Assembly (NCBI GenBank): GCA_012523545.1
Contig: JAAYIH010000002.1
Location: 1-52,716 of the forward strand
Length of the DNA stretch: 52,716 nucleotides
Origin: Bacillota bacterium
GTDB taxonomy: Bacteria; Bacillota; Proteinivoracia; UBA4975
Direction: 5' to 3'
Shown here: one piece after another, positions 26,007 through 33,706 of the stretch
Layout of the letters: every line of letters begins with the position of its first letter
Position numbering within the stretch: position 1 is the stretch's first letter
Program-made: the position numbers and the translations under genes
Notes under the pieces: model-generated
What the model was told of the DNA's origin: nothing
Databases searched by the model: none
What the model saw: the letters and a program-made list of their open reading frames with translations, nothing else

Positions 26007-26513
26007 GTGCCCGAGCAATCGGATAAGCTGGCCCGCCTGGAAAACCTCATGGAAAAGATCCACCAGATGGAAGAGAACGCCCCGCAGGACAACAGCGAGA
26101 CCGAGCGCATCGCCAACGCCCTGGAGCAGATCATGCTCAGGATTGAGGCCATCCACAACCAAAAGTTGAAGCAGCAGGAAGCCAACAGAAAGCTGGAGCA
26201 AATCCTCCAGCATCTGGAAAGCACCATCGGCGAAGGCGTCCTGCCCCAGGAAAAGGAAGGAAAGCGCCCGGTAGAGGAAACCATCAGGGAGTTTTTGAAA
26301 ACCGCCCAGGCTTCGGGAAAGGTCCTGGATTTGCTGGCCGGCAGCCTGATGATCGTCCTGGATGCCGCCGTCAAGGTCATCAAGTCCGGCGCTCCTTCGC
26401 CGCTGTCGGTGGCGGCCAGCCCTGCCAAAACCGCATCCCAGCCTGATTTCTCCCACATCCTGGCCGCCCTCACCAACTATGTCCAGAGCCTCAATTCCGA
26501 GGGAGCAAAGTAA
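26007..26513 (+). CDS. Coiled-coil protein of unknown function, 168 residues
   Basis: GTG start with AAGGAGG upstream. Residues 1-85 are a Glu/Gln/Leu-rich coiled coil (LARLENLMEKIHQMEENAP, then RIANALEQIMLRIEAIHNQK). A second helical part (about 95-125, REFLKTAQASGKVLDLLAG) contains a hydrophobic helix that could lie on a membrane, and a short C-terminal helix follows a Pro/Ala/Ser linker. No family recognised. It lies 62 bases after the 73-residue gene without a terminator between them, so both may be one transcript. Confidence 0.7.
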   Translation: MPEQSDKLARLENLMEKIHQMEENAPQDNSETERIANALEQIMLRIEAIHNQKLKQQEANRKLEQILQHLESTIGEGVLPQEKEGKRPVEETIREFLKTAQASGKVLDLLAGSLMIVLDAAVKVIKSGAPSPLSVAASPAKTASQPDFSHILAALTNYVQSLNSEGAK

Positions 26514-26533
26514 TGGCCGGGGACGGCACTGTA

Positions 26534-26572
26534 AACGACCGGCAACCCCGCGGTTGCTGCGGTCGTTTTTTT
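26534..26572 (+). terminator. Terminator before mtnA
   Basis: Long hairpin with outer arms AACGACC and GGTCGTT and inner arms GCAACC and GGTTGC, with small mismatches, followed by seven T. It separates the small-protein genes from the mtnA operon. Confidence 0.85.
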
Positions 26573-26641
26573 GTTGCCCGGGTGAAAAAAGGAGTTGGGG
26601 GCACGCTGTGGAAATTTCATATATATACCAGTTGCCTGCGG

Positions 26642-26647
26642 TATAAT
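26642..26647 (+). promoter_or_regulatory. Candidate -10 box of the mtnA operon
   Basis: A perfect TATAAT lies 31 bases before the mtnA start codon. The -35 region is AT-rich (about 26619-26624) without a clear TTGACA. Confidence 0.45.
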
Positions 26648-26678
26648 AGACAATAACTGGCGTTAAAGGAGGAAGAGT

Positions 26679-27716
26679 ATGCGCTATGAAACCCTGCGCT
26701 GGGACGGGCGCACTTTGCATATTCTCGATCAGCGCAAGCTTCCCGATGCGGTGGAATATTTCCAGGCCAGGACTTATAAGGACGCGGTGTTTGCCATCGC
26801 CGACATGGTTGTGCGGGGCGCGCCCGCCATCGGAGCCGCCGCTGCCTACGGAGTGTGCCTGGCGGCGCTGGAGTACGCCGGCCTGCCCAAAACTGAGTTT
26901 CTGGCCCGCCTCAGGGCGGCCGGCGAAGCCCTGGCCGCTTCCCGGCCCACTGCCGTCAACCTCCGCTGGGCCGTGCAGCGCATGGAAAAGGTAATCCACG
27001 GGCAGGAATCGGCTGAGGTCGGGGACATCGTCTCCGCCCTGCTGGAGGAAGCCGGGGCCATCGCCCGGGAAGACGTGGAGACCAACAAGGCCATGGCCCG
27101 TCACGGCAATACCCTGGTGCCCCAGGGCGCTTCCATCCTCACCCACTGCAATACCGGGGCCCTGGCCACCGTGGGCTGGGGCACCGCCCTGGGCGTAATC
27201 CGGGAGGCCCACTATTCCGGCAAGAACATACACGTCTACGCCAACGAGACCCGGCCCCGTCTCCAGGGGGCCAATCTCACCGCCTTTGAACTGGTGGAGG
27301 AGGGGATTCCCGCCACCCTCATTGTGGACAGCGCCGCCGCTACTCTCATCCGCGACGGCAAGGTCGACCTCATCCTGGTGGGAGCCGACCGCATCGCCGC
27401 CAACGGCGATACCGCCAACAAAATCGGCACGTACATGCTCTCGGAACTGGCGGCCCGGTTCCGGGTGCCCTTTTATGTGGTGGCGCCGGTTTCCACCATT
27501 GACTTCTCCATACCCGACGGCAGACACATTGTCATCGAAGAGAGGGCGCCCGAGGAGCTCACCCACATCCGGAGGGTGCGGGTGGCGCCCCCGGGCATTG
27601 CCGTCTACAACCCCGCCTTCGACGTAACGCCTCACGAAAATATAACTGCCATAATTACAGAAAAGGGCGTGCTCAGGCCGCCCTACGCCGAAAGCCTGCT
27701 GCAGGTCAGGGATTAG
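26679..27716 (+). CDS. mtnA: S-methyl-5-thioribose-1-phosphate isomerase
   Basis: 345 residues, the usual length. The enzyme isomerises methylthioribose-1-phosphate (and 5-deoxyribose-1-phosphate) to the ribulose form. Motifs are MVVRGAPAIGAAAAYG, the catalytic-Cys block THCNTGALATVG, the proton-relay Asp in GADRIAANGDTANKIGTY and the C-terminal NPAFDVTPHENITAIITEKG. ATG with GGAGG upstream. It is the first gene of an operon that also holds a nucleoside phosphorylase, an aldolase and a deaminase; no methylthioribose kinase or mtnBCD is present. Confidence 0.96.
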   Translation: MRYETLRWDGRTLHILDQRKLPDAVEYFQARTYKDAVFAIADMVVRGAPAIGAAAAYGVCLAALEYAGLPKTEFLARLRAAGEALAASRPTAVNLRWAVQRMEKVIHGQESAEVGDIVSALLEEAGAIAREDVETNKAMARHGNTLVPQGASILTHCNTGALATVGWGTALGVIREAHYSGKNIHVYANETRPRLQGANLTAFELVEEGIPATLIVDSAAATLIRDGKVDLILVGADRIAANGDTANKIGTYMLSELAARFRVPFYVVAPVSTIDFSIPDGRHIVIEERAPEELTHIRRVRVAPPGIAVYNPAFDVTPHENITAIITEKGVLRPPYAESLLQVRD

Positions 27717-27763
27717 CGCTGGGAAGCTGGCGGTTGGATTGAGATACTAAGGAGGTTACATGC

Positions 27764-28507
27764 ATGAGTGAACATCTGCCCATCATAAAGATTCCTCCCG
27801 ATTCCCTGCCCCCGGACGTGCTGGTGTGCGGGGACCCCTTCCGGGCGGAACTGATTGCCGGCATGCTGGACGAGGCTGAAGAGAGGGCATGGAATCGGGA
27901 GTACCGCATATTCACCGGCTCCAGCCGGGGCGTGCCCCTGGCGGTGTGCTCCCACGGCGTCGGCGCCGCGGGAGCGGCGGTGTGCTTTGAGCTGCTGATC
28001 CGGGCGGGGGCCCGGCGCCTCATCCGCGTCGGCACGGCGGGGTCCCTCAGCCGGGAGATCCGGGACGGGGCCCTGGTCATTGCCACCGGCGCCGTGCGGG
28101 AAGAAGGGGTGACCCGGCAATTGGTGCCCCTGTCCTATCCCGCCGTGGCGGACATGGGGGTGACCCGGGCCCTGCAAAAGGCGGCGGCGGAACAAAGGGA
28201 ATTTCCCGTCCAATCCGGCATCGTCCTCACCCTGGACGCCTTTTTCCCCGCTCTGTTGGACCTGCCCAACAACCTCATGGCCAAAGCCGGAGCGGTGGCT
28301 GTGGAAATGGAGTGCGCCGCCCTGCTGGTGGTGGCTTCCCTGCGCGGGGTGCAGGCCGGCGCCATCCTGGCCATCGACGGGATGGCCATCGATTTCGACG
28401 CCGACGCTTACAACCCCCACCGGGACCTGGTGGCCCGGGCCATTGAGGCCGAGGCCGGAATCGCCATCCGGGCGGTGGAAATCCTCAACGGCAGGGAGGG
28501 ATTGTGA
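27764..28507 (+). CDS. Purine/uridine nucleoside phosphorylase family protein
   Basis: 247 residues of the PNP/UDP family: phosphate-binding GDPFRAELIA and RVGTAGSL, the helix GVGAAGAAVCFELLI, and the ribose site VEMECAALLVVASLRG. In this operon the likely substrate is 5'-methylthioinosine or 5'-deoxyinosine made by the deaminase encoded downstream, giving hypoxanthine and the sugar-1-phosphate used by MtnA. Direct use of methylthioadenosine is the alternative. The usual Asp of purine-specific enzymes is replaced around IDGMAIDFDAD, so specificity is open. Its stop overlaps the start of the aldolase gene. Confidence 0.87.
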   Translation: MSEHLPIIKIPPDSLPPDVLVCGDPFRAELIAGMLDEAEERAWNREYRIFTGSSRGVPLAVCSHGVGAAGAAVCFELLIRAGARRLIRVGTAGSLSREIRDGALVIATGAVREEGVTRQLVPLSYPAVADMGVTRALQKAAAEQREFPVQSGIVLTLDAFFPALLDLPNNLMAKAGAVAVEMECAALLVVASLRGVQAGAILAIDGMAIDFDADAYNPHRDLVARAIEAEAGIAIRAVEILNGREGL

Positions 28508-29154
28508 TGCTGTTCCGAGAAGAGCGGGAGGCGGTGGCAGCTGCCGGTCGGGAGATGTGCGCTGCCGGCCTGGCCGTCGGCACCTGGGGCAACATCAGCT
28601 GCCGCCTGCCCCGGGAAAACTGGCTGGCCATAACCCCCAGCGGCATGGACTACCGCAGCATTGCCCCTGAAGACATCGTCATTTTGGACCTGGAGGGCAA
28701 TGTGGTCGACGGCCGGCGCAAGCCCTCCACCGAGCATCCCCTGCACAGGGCCATCTACGCCGCCCGGCCCGACGTCGGCGCCGTGGTGCACACCCACAGC
28801 GTCTACGCCACTGCCATGGCGGCAGCCCGGGCGGATATCCCCGGCATCGTCGAGGACCTGGTGCAAATTGTCGGCGGCTCCGTCCGCGTCGCCCGCTATG
28901 CCCTGCCGGGCACCGAGGAGCTGGGGCGCAACGCCGTGGAGGCGCTGGAGGGGCGCAACGGCGTGCTGCTGGCCAACCACGGCGCCGTGGGCGCAGCGCC
29001 CACCCTTGCCCAGGCCCTCACCGTCTGCCAGATTATCGAAAAGAGCGCCCACATTACCATAGCCGCCCGCGCTCTGGGCGGCGCAGTAGAGCTGCCCCAG
29101 GAAGACATTGACGTCATGCGCCAATATTTCCTCAACCATTACGGTCAGCGTTAG
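28507..29154 (+). CDS. Class II aldolase, probable 5-(methylthio)ribulose-1-phosphate / 5-deoxyribulose-1-phosphate aldolase
   Basis: 215 residues from ATG with GGAGG seven bases upstream. Fuculose-1-phosphate aldolase/AraD fold: GNISCRLP, ITPSGMDY, catalytic Glu in KPSTEHPLH, zinc ligands in VVHTHS and LLANHGAV. Family members cleave ketose-1-phosphates to DHAP and an aldehyde. Next to mtnA the best guess is the Ald2-type enzyme of the DHAP shunt, producing DHAP plus methylthioacetaldehyde or acetaldehyde. An MtnB dehydratase is less likely because mtnC and mtnD are absent here and the sequence looks aldolase-like. TGATG overlap with the preceding gene. Confidence 0.85.
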   Translation: MLFREEREAVAAAGREMCAAGLAVGTWGNISCRLPRENWLAITPSGMDYRSIAPEDIVILDLEGNVVDGRRKPSTEHPLHRAIYAARPDVGAVVHTHSVYATAMAAARADIPGIVEDLVQIVGGSVRVARYALPGTEELGRNAVEALEGRNGVLLANHGAVGAAPTLAQALTVCQIIEKSAHITIAARALGGAVELPQEDIDVMRQYFLNHYGQR

Positions 29155-29166
29155 GAGGTAGGAAAA

Positions 29167-30435
29167 ATGGAATCGGTGTTGTTTAAAGGCGCCTACGTGC
29201 CGGGACAGGGCAATGTCGACGTGGGCGTGCGCGGCGGCCGCATCGACCTGGTGGGCCGGGGCGAGGCCGGGAACTACGACCGGGTCATCGCCGCCGACAA
29301 CTGCGCTTTGCTGCCGGGCTTTGTCAACGCCCACGGCCATGCCGCCATGACCCTGCTGCGCTCGGCGGCCGACGACCTGCCGCTCCAGCAGTGGCTGGAA
29401 GAGAAAATCTGGCCGCTGGAGGCCAGGCTCAATTCCCGGCGGGTATACTGGGGAACCATGTTGGCCATTGCCGAGATGATCCGCAGCGGCACCACCACCT
29501 TCACCGACATGTACTTCTTTGAAGACGCAGTGGCCCAGGCGGCGGAGGAGACGGGCATCCGGGCGGTGTTGTCCCGGGGGCTGGTGGCGGTTGGCCCCGG
29601 CTTTGACCAGGCCATGGCCGAGACCCGGGAGTTTGTGCGCACCTGGCAGGGCCGGGGCGACGGGCGCATCACCACCCTGGTGGGTCCCCATGCTCCGTAC
29701 ACCTGTCCCCAGCCGTATTTGGAGGAAATCCTGGACCTGGCCCGGGAACTGGGGCGTCCCCTGCAAATTCACCTGGCCGAAACCCGCAGCGAAGTGGAAG
29801 AAAGCCGCAGGCAGTACGGCAAGAGCCCGGTGGCGGTGCTGGAGGAGGCGGGGATGTTTGCGCTGCCGGTGCTGGCCGCCCACTGCGTTCACCTCAGCCC
29901 CGAGGACATAGATATCCTGGCCCGTTATGACGTGCGGGTGGCCCACAATCCTACCAGCAACCTCAAACTGGGCAGCGGCATCGCCCCCGTTCCCGCTTTG
30001 CTGGCCAAAGGGGTGACCGTAGGCCTGGGCACCGACGGCGCCGCCAGCAACAACAACCTGGACATGATGGAGGAAATCCGGCTGGCCGCCCTCATCCACA
30101 AGGGCGCGCACCATGACCCTACCCTGATTTCTGCCCAACAGGCCCTGGCCATGGCCACCGCCATGGGGGCGCGGGCGGTATTCCTGGAAGAGGAGATCGG
30201 GGCAATCCGGGAGGGCTTCAAAGCCGACCTCATTCTCCTGGACCTGGACAAACCCCACCTCACCCCCCGGCACAACGTCGAGGCCCACATCGTGTATGCC
30301 GCTCAGGCTTCCGATATCTGCCTGGTCATGGTGGACGGCAAAATCCTGCTGGAGGACGGCCATCTCACCACCATCGATGAAGAGCGGGTGCTGTATGAAG
30401 CGGCCAGGGCGGCCAGGGAGTTGCTGGAGCAGTGA
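29167..30435 (+). CDS. mtaD: 5-methylthioadenosine / S-adenosylhomocysteine deaminase
   Basis: 422 residues of the amidohydrolase superfamily: metal-binding GFVNAHGHAAMTLLR (HxH), the ligands His in IHLAETRSE and AAHCVHL, the catalytic Asp in LGTDGAASNNNLD and the C-terminal beta domain ending VMVDGKILLEDG. It deaminates methylthioadenosine, S-adenosylhomocysteine or 5'-deoxyadenosine to the inosine forms. Placed in one operon with the phosphorylase, MtnA and the aldolase, it would be the first step of that pathway. ATG with AGGAGG upstream. Confidence 0.93.
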   Translation: MESVLFKGAYVPGQGNVDVGVRGGRIDLVGRGEAGNYDRVIAADNCALLPGFVNAHGHAAMTLLRSAADDLPLQQWLEEKIWPLEARLNSRRVYWGTMLAIAEMIRSGTTTFTDMYFFEDAVAQAAEETGIRAVLSRGLVAVGPGFDQAMAETREFVRTWQGRGDGRITTLVGPHAPYTCPQPYLEEILDLARELGRPLQIHLAETRSEVEESRRQYGKSPVAVLEEAGMFALPVLAAHCVHLSPEDIDILARYDVRVAHNPTSNLKLGSGIAPVPALLAKGVTVGLGTDGAASNNNLDMMEEIRLAALIHKGAHHDPTLISAQQALAMATAMGARAVFLEEEIGAIREGFKADLILLDLDKPHLTPRHNVEAHIVYAAQASDICLVMVDGKILLEDGHLTTIDEERVLYEAARAARELLEQ

Positions 30436-31619
30436 CGGCGGGCAGGCACTTTGAGACGCTGTCCATCCATGCCGGGGAGGAAGAGCCCAATCCCAAACGG
30501 GCTTTGAACTGTCCCATCTTCATGACTGCTGCTTTTTCCTTCGCATCCCTGGACCAGGCCGACGCCGCCTTTGCCTTTGAGACCGACGATTACGTATATT
30601 CCCGGGGCAATAATCCCACCCTTCGGTTGCTGGAGCGGCGCATGGCGGCGCTGGAGGGCGGCGCCGACGCCGTGGCCTTTGCCTCGGGGATGGCGGCCAT
30701 CAGTTCGGTGCTGCTTTCGCTGCTCAAGCCCGGGGATGAGGTAATAGCCCACCGCATGCTGTACGGCTCGGCCTGGAATTTTATCCGCAACATCCTGCCC
30801 CAGTACGGCATCGGCGCCCGGCTGGCTGACCTCACCGACCCGCGGGTCCTGGCCGCAGCCATAAGCGAGAAGACCCGGGTCGTTTACTTTGAGACCCCGG
30901 TCAATCCCAGCCTGGAAATCATCGACATTGCCGCCGTCAGCCGCATTGCCCGGGAGCGGGGGGCAAAAGTGGTGGTGGACAATACCTTTGCCACTCCCTA
31001 CTTCCAGCGCCCTCTGGAACTGGGCGCCGACGTGGCGGTGCACAGCGCCACCAAGTACATCAGCGGCCACGGCGACGTCATCGCCGGCCTGGCGGTGGCC
31101 AAAGACGCCGAGTACATCCAGCACCTGAAGTTCGGCTACCTGTGCGAGCTGGGCGGGGTGATGAGTCCCTTTACCGCCTGGCTGCTGCTCCGGGGCCTCA
31201 AGACCCTGGCCTTGCGCATGCGGGAACACGAGCGCAACGCGCGGCTGACAGCGGAGTTCCTGGCCCGGCATCCCCGGGTCAAAAAGGTGTACTACCCCGG
31301 CCTGGCCAGTTTCCCCGGCCATGCCGTCGCCGCCAGGCAGATGCGGGGCTTCGGGGCCATGGTCAGCTTTGACATCGACGGGACGGTGGAACAGTCCAAA
31401 GCGGTGGTCAACCGCCTTAAGCTGTTTAAACTGGCGGTGAGCCTGGGCGATTGCGAAAGCCTGGTCCAGCACCCCTTTGCCATGACTCACCGGGGTTATT
31501 CCGAGGAAGAGATTGCGGCGGCGGGGCTGAGTCCCAGCCTCATCCGCCTGTCCGTCGGCCTGGAGCACCCCGAAGACATCATTGCCGACTTGGAGCAGGC
31601 GCTGTCGGTTTTGAACTGA
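30432..31619 (+). CDS. PLP-dependent Cys/Met metabolism enzyme (cystathionine gamma-synthase / methionine gamma-lyase type)
   Basis: 395 residues starting at GTG, which overlaps the mtaD stop (GTGA). Features are YSRGNNPTLRLLERRMAALEGG, the FASGMAAISSVLL loop, the cofactor Asp in VVDNTFATPYFQRPLELGADV and the Schiff-base Lys in HSATKYISGHGDV. The length and the SLGDCESLVQHP end fit methionine gamma-lyase or cystathionine gamma-synthase/lyase rather than the longer O-acetylhomoserine sulfhydrylases. In this operon it may return sulfur (methanethiol) to methionine or release it. Substrate cannot be fixed from sequence. Confidence 0.88.
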   Translation: MTAGRHFETLSIHAGEEEPNPKRALNCPIFMTAAFSFASLDQADAAFAFETDDYVYSRGNNPTLRLLERRMAALEGGADAVAFASGMAAISSVLLSLLKPGDEVIAHRMLYGSAWNFIRNILPQYGIGARLADLTDPRVLAAAISEKTRVVYFETPVNPSLEIIDIAAVSRIARERGAKVVVDNTFATPYFQRPLELGADVAVHSATKYISGHGDVIAGLAVAKDAEYIQHLKFGYLCELGGVMSPFTAWLLLRGLKTLALRMREHERNARLTAEFLARHPRVKKVYYPGLASFPGHAVAARQMRGFGAMVSFDIDGTVEQSKAVVNRLKLFKLAVSLGDCESLVQHPFAMTHRGYSEEEIAAAGLSPSLIRLSVGLEHPEDIIADLEQALSVLN

Positions 31620-31726
31620 CGGGCGCGGCGACGAGGCTTTTATCGCCCCGGCCGGCAGGAAATTCCGGGGCGGGGATTGAAAAGATTTGCCGTAAAGGGC
31701 GGCAGCTGTGACAGGAGGGAACCGGC

Positions 31727-32107
31727 ATGAAAAAAGCCATTGCCCTGATTGCCCATGACAACCGCAAGGATGAGATGGTGGCGTGGTGCCAGGCCAACAG
31801 GGACGCGCTGTCCCGATACAGCCTTTGGGCCACCGGCACCACCGGCGACGTAATTGCCCGGAACACCGGCCTGGAGGTCAGCCGGGTGCTCAGCGGACCT
31901 CTGGGGGGAGACCTGCAAATCGGCAGCAAAATCGCGGCGGGAGAGATAGACATCCTCATCTTCTTTTGGGATCCCCTGACGGCGCAGCCCCACGATCCCG
32001 ACATCAAGGCTCTGTTGCGGGTGGCGGCCCTCAAGAACGTCCCCGTCGCCACCAATCCGGCTACGGCTGACTTTATCATCACTTCGCCGCTGCTGGACGG
32101 AGAATAG
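31727..32107 (+). CDS. mgsA: Methylglyoxal synthase
   Basis: 126 residues, full length. It converts DHAP to methylglyoxal and phosphate. Conserved motifs are [16 protein letters not shown], the phosphate loop [20 protein letters not shown] with the catalytic Asp, [21 protein letters not shown] and the final [16 protein letters not shown] with AGGAGG upstream. It follows the methylthioadenosine operon by about 110 bases; DHAP would be a product of that operon, so the placement may be functional. Confidence 0.96.
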   Translation: MKKAIALIAHDNRKDEMVAWCQANRDALSRYSLWATGTTGDVIARNTGLEVSRVLSGPLGGDLQIGSKIAAGEIDILIFFWDPLTAQPHDPDIKALLRVAALKNVPVATNPATADFIITSPLLDGE

Positions 32108-32187
32108 CGGGCCGACCGGAGGTAAAAGCAGGAAATATTAAATCGGCCTAGAATAATGTTGTGGACACCACCAAAGGGGGATTTCGC

Positions 32188-32460
32188 ATGGACTTGCTTG
32201 TGCAGGAACTGAAAGACTTTCTGGATGCAGACAAGCGTCTTATAGCCTGGCCCAGCAGCCGCAAGTACCGGGATCTTGCCCTGGAATATATAGCATCCCT
32301 GTTTGAAACGGGGAGAAGCTATTCGGTTCAGGAAGTCAATTCCATTATCAACAGCATACACACCTTTGGTCAGACCACAATGCTGCGCAATCAGCTTTTT
32401 GAGAACGGTTTTCTGGATTGCACCTCCGACGGATCCGAGTACTGGAAGGTCGGTCCTTAG
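32188..32460 (+). CDS. DUF2087 family protein
   Basis: 90 residues from ATG (MDLLVQELKDFLDADKRLIAWPSS) with AAAGGGGG seven bases upstream; a GTG nine codons earlier has no site. The pattern RKYRDLALEYIASLFETGR, YSVQEVNSIINSIHTFGQ, TMLRNQLFENGFL and SEYWKV is a typical DUF2087 winged-helix-like domain, often attached to transcription regulators. Here it stands alone and may bind DNA; target unknown. Confidence 0.82.
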   Translation: MDLLVQELKDFLDADKRLIAWPSSRKYRDLALEYIASLFETGRSYSVQEVNSIINSIHTFGQTTMLRNQLFENGFLDCTSDGSEYWKVGP

Positions 32461-32573
32461 CAATTGGGGCGGGCGACGGGGCTGGGCCTGTGCCGCCCGC
32501 CGCGCGTCTGCCGCTGGCCCGGCCGGTTGCTGGCGGGCCGGGTCCCGGGTGAAAGAAATGGACAGGGTCGGAA

Positions 32574-32605
32574 AAACCGCCCCTGTTTTCTTTATGGGGC
32601 GGTTT
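32574..32605 (-). terminator. Hairpin in the gap before the ECF sigma gene
   Basis: Ten-base perfect arms AAACCGCCCC (32574-32583) and GGGGCGGTTT (32596-32605) with a 12-base loop. On the minus strand five T follow, on the plus strand AAACCC. The 239-base gap also holds a GC-rich inverted repeat near 32466-32505 and no gene. Confidence 0.5.
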
Positions 32606-32699
32606 AAACCCGTTGCTTGGCGCCGCGGCCTTGGGTTATGATAAAATGAACTAAAACTGTTTGGCCCGCTTCTTACTAACTACGCAGGGAGTGAACACT

Positions 32700-33218
32700 G
32701 TGGATGTCAGGAAACAGGTTGCCCTGGCCAAGGCAGGTGACAAAGAGGCGCTGCTGGACTTGGTGATGGCCCGGCAACAGGAGTTTTACGGTCTCAGTTA
32801 CGTATACATGCGCAACGAACAAGATGCCGCCGATGTGTTGCAGGACATGATGGTCATCCTGTTTACCCGCATTCATACCTTAAAAAAAGCGTCCGCTTTC
32901 TATTCCTGGGCCAAACAGATTCTGGTGCGCTGCTGCCTGTCCAGGTTGCGCACCAACAAGCGCTGGCAACCTATTCCCGAAGGATACGAGCAGACCACGC
33001 ATATGCGCGCCGACACCGGGCTCGACTTGCTCAATGCCGTGCACAGGCTGCCTGCGTCTCAGCGGGATGTGATCCTGCTCTATTACTACAGCGACAAGAC
33101 CTTTGAAGAAATCAGCGCGATTATGCAGTGTCCGGTGGGGACAGTGAAGTCCCGTCTGCACCAGGGCTTGAAAAAACTAAGAGGGTGGTTGGGCAATGAA
33201 TATCGAGGAGAGGCTTAG
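32700..33218 (+). CDS. ECF-type RNA polymerase sigma factor
   Basis: 172 residues from GTG (MDVRKQVALAKAGDKEALL) with AGGGAG eight bases upstream. Sigma region 2 covers about 20-85 (LSYVYMRNEQDAADVLQDMMVILFTRI, then AFYSWAKQILVRCCLSRLR). Region 4 covers about 110-165 (LPASQRDVILLYYYSDKTFEEISAIMQC, broken by PVGTVKSRLHQGLKKLR). It resembles SigV/SigW-type stress sigma factors of Bacillota. Its end overlaps the next gene, a membrane protein, by 23 bases, the normal arrangement with an anti-sigma factor. Confidence 0.93.
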   Translation: MDVRKQVALAKAGDKEALLDLVMARQQEFYGLSYVYMRNEQDAADVLQDMMVILFTRIHTLKKASAFYSWAKQILVRCCLSRLRTNKRWQPIPEGYEQTTHMRADTGLDLLNAVHRLPASQRDVILLYYYSDKTFEEISAIMQCPVGTVKSRLHQGLKKLRGWLGNEYRGEA

Positions 33219-33669
33219 GGAAGATGCGGCCAGATTTGCCAGCATGCCGGCGCCGGGATACCTGCGTCAGCATCTTAAAGCCGCTCTCGACGCCGTGCCC
33301 GTTCCGCACCGGAGCAGCCGGGCGGTGCGGCCGGTGCGGAAGTGGTTTGTCCCGGCCGTGGCGGTGCTGACCCTGGCCATGGCGGCGCTCATCCTGTCGG
33401 CGGGAGTGGATACCGGGCAGTATATGCCGCTCCTCACTTCCAGCCAGTCGCAGGACAGGGCGGTATATGCCCCCGAACAGAGCGAGGCTATGGTGCAGGG
33501 TTTGAGCTGGGATCACAACTGGAAAGCAGCGGCGATCTTCGGCGGACTGGCCGTCGCCGCCGGCGCCCTTTGCCTGGTGGAACTCAAGGGCCGCCCGCGC
33601 TTGCTGGTCCTGGCGCTGTCGGCGCTGGCGCTGCTGACGGCGTCGGGATTGCTGCTGCTCCTCCGCTGA
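33196..33669 (+). CDS. Probable membrane anti-sigma factor
   Basis: 157 residues. Residues 1-48 are a soluble cytoplasmic head (MNIEERLREDAARFASMPAP, then LRQHLKAALDAVPVP) as in RsiV/RsgI-like anti-sigma factors. Transmembrane segments lie at about 50-68, 109-126 and 133-156, with a short outer loop containing a YAPEQSEAM segment. No zinc-binding HxxxCxxC motif is present. The 23-base overlap with the sigma gene means coupled translation. Named from position and layout, not strong sequence similarity. Confidence 0.75.
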   Translation: MNIEERLREDAARFASMPAPGYLRQHLKAALDAVPVPHRSSRAVRPVRKWFVPAVAVLTLAMAALILSAGVDTGQYMPLLTSSQSQDRAVYAPEQSEAMVQGLSWDHNWKAAAIFGGLAVAAGALCLVELKGRPRLLVLALSALALLTASGLLLLLR

Positions 33670-33675
33670 CGCAAA

Positions 33676-33706
33676 AAGCCCCTGTCTGGCAGGGGCTTAT
33701 TTTTTA
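33676..33706. terminator. Bidirectional terminator between the anti-sigma gene and lysS
   Basis: Nine-base arms AAGCCCCTG (33676-33684) and CAGGGGCTT (33690-33698), loop TCTGG, T-run to the right and five A to the left. Confidence 0.9.

Noticed and set aside
25986-27635. 549-codon minus-strand open frame opposite the coiled-coil gene and mtnA
   Set aside because: Covers two supported plus-strand genes and a terminator; no family resemblance.
28507-29154. Calling the class II aldolase gene mtnB
   Set aside because: MtnB would need MtnC and MtnD, which are absent here. The sequence and deaminase-phosphorylase context favour an aldolase, though MtnB cannot be fully excluded.
28408-30363. 651-codon open frame on the minus strand opposite the aldolase and mtaD genes
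   Set aside because: It mirrors well-recognised genes on the plus strand and arises from their GC-rich third positions. The protein has no recognisable motif and no ribosome site.
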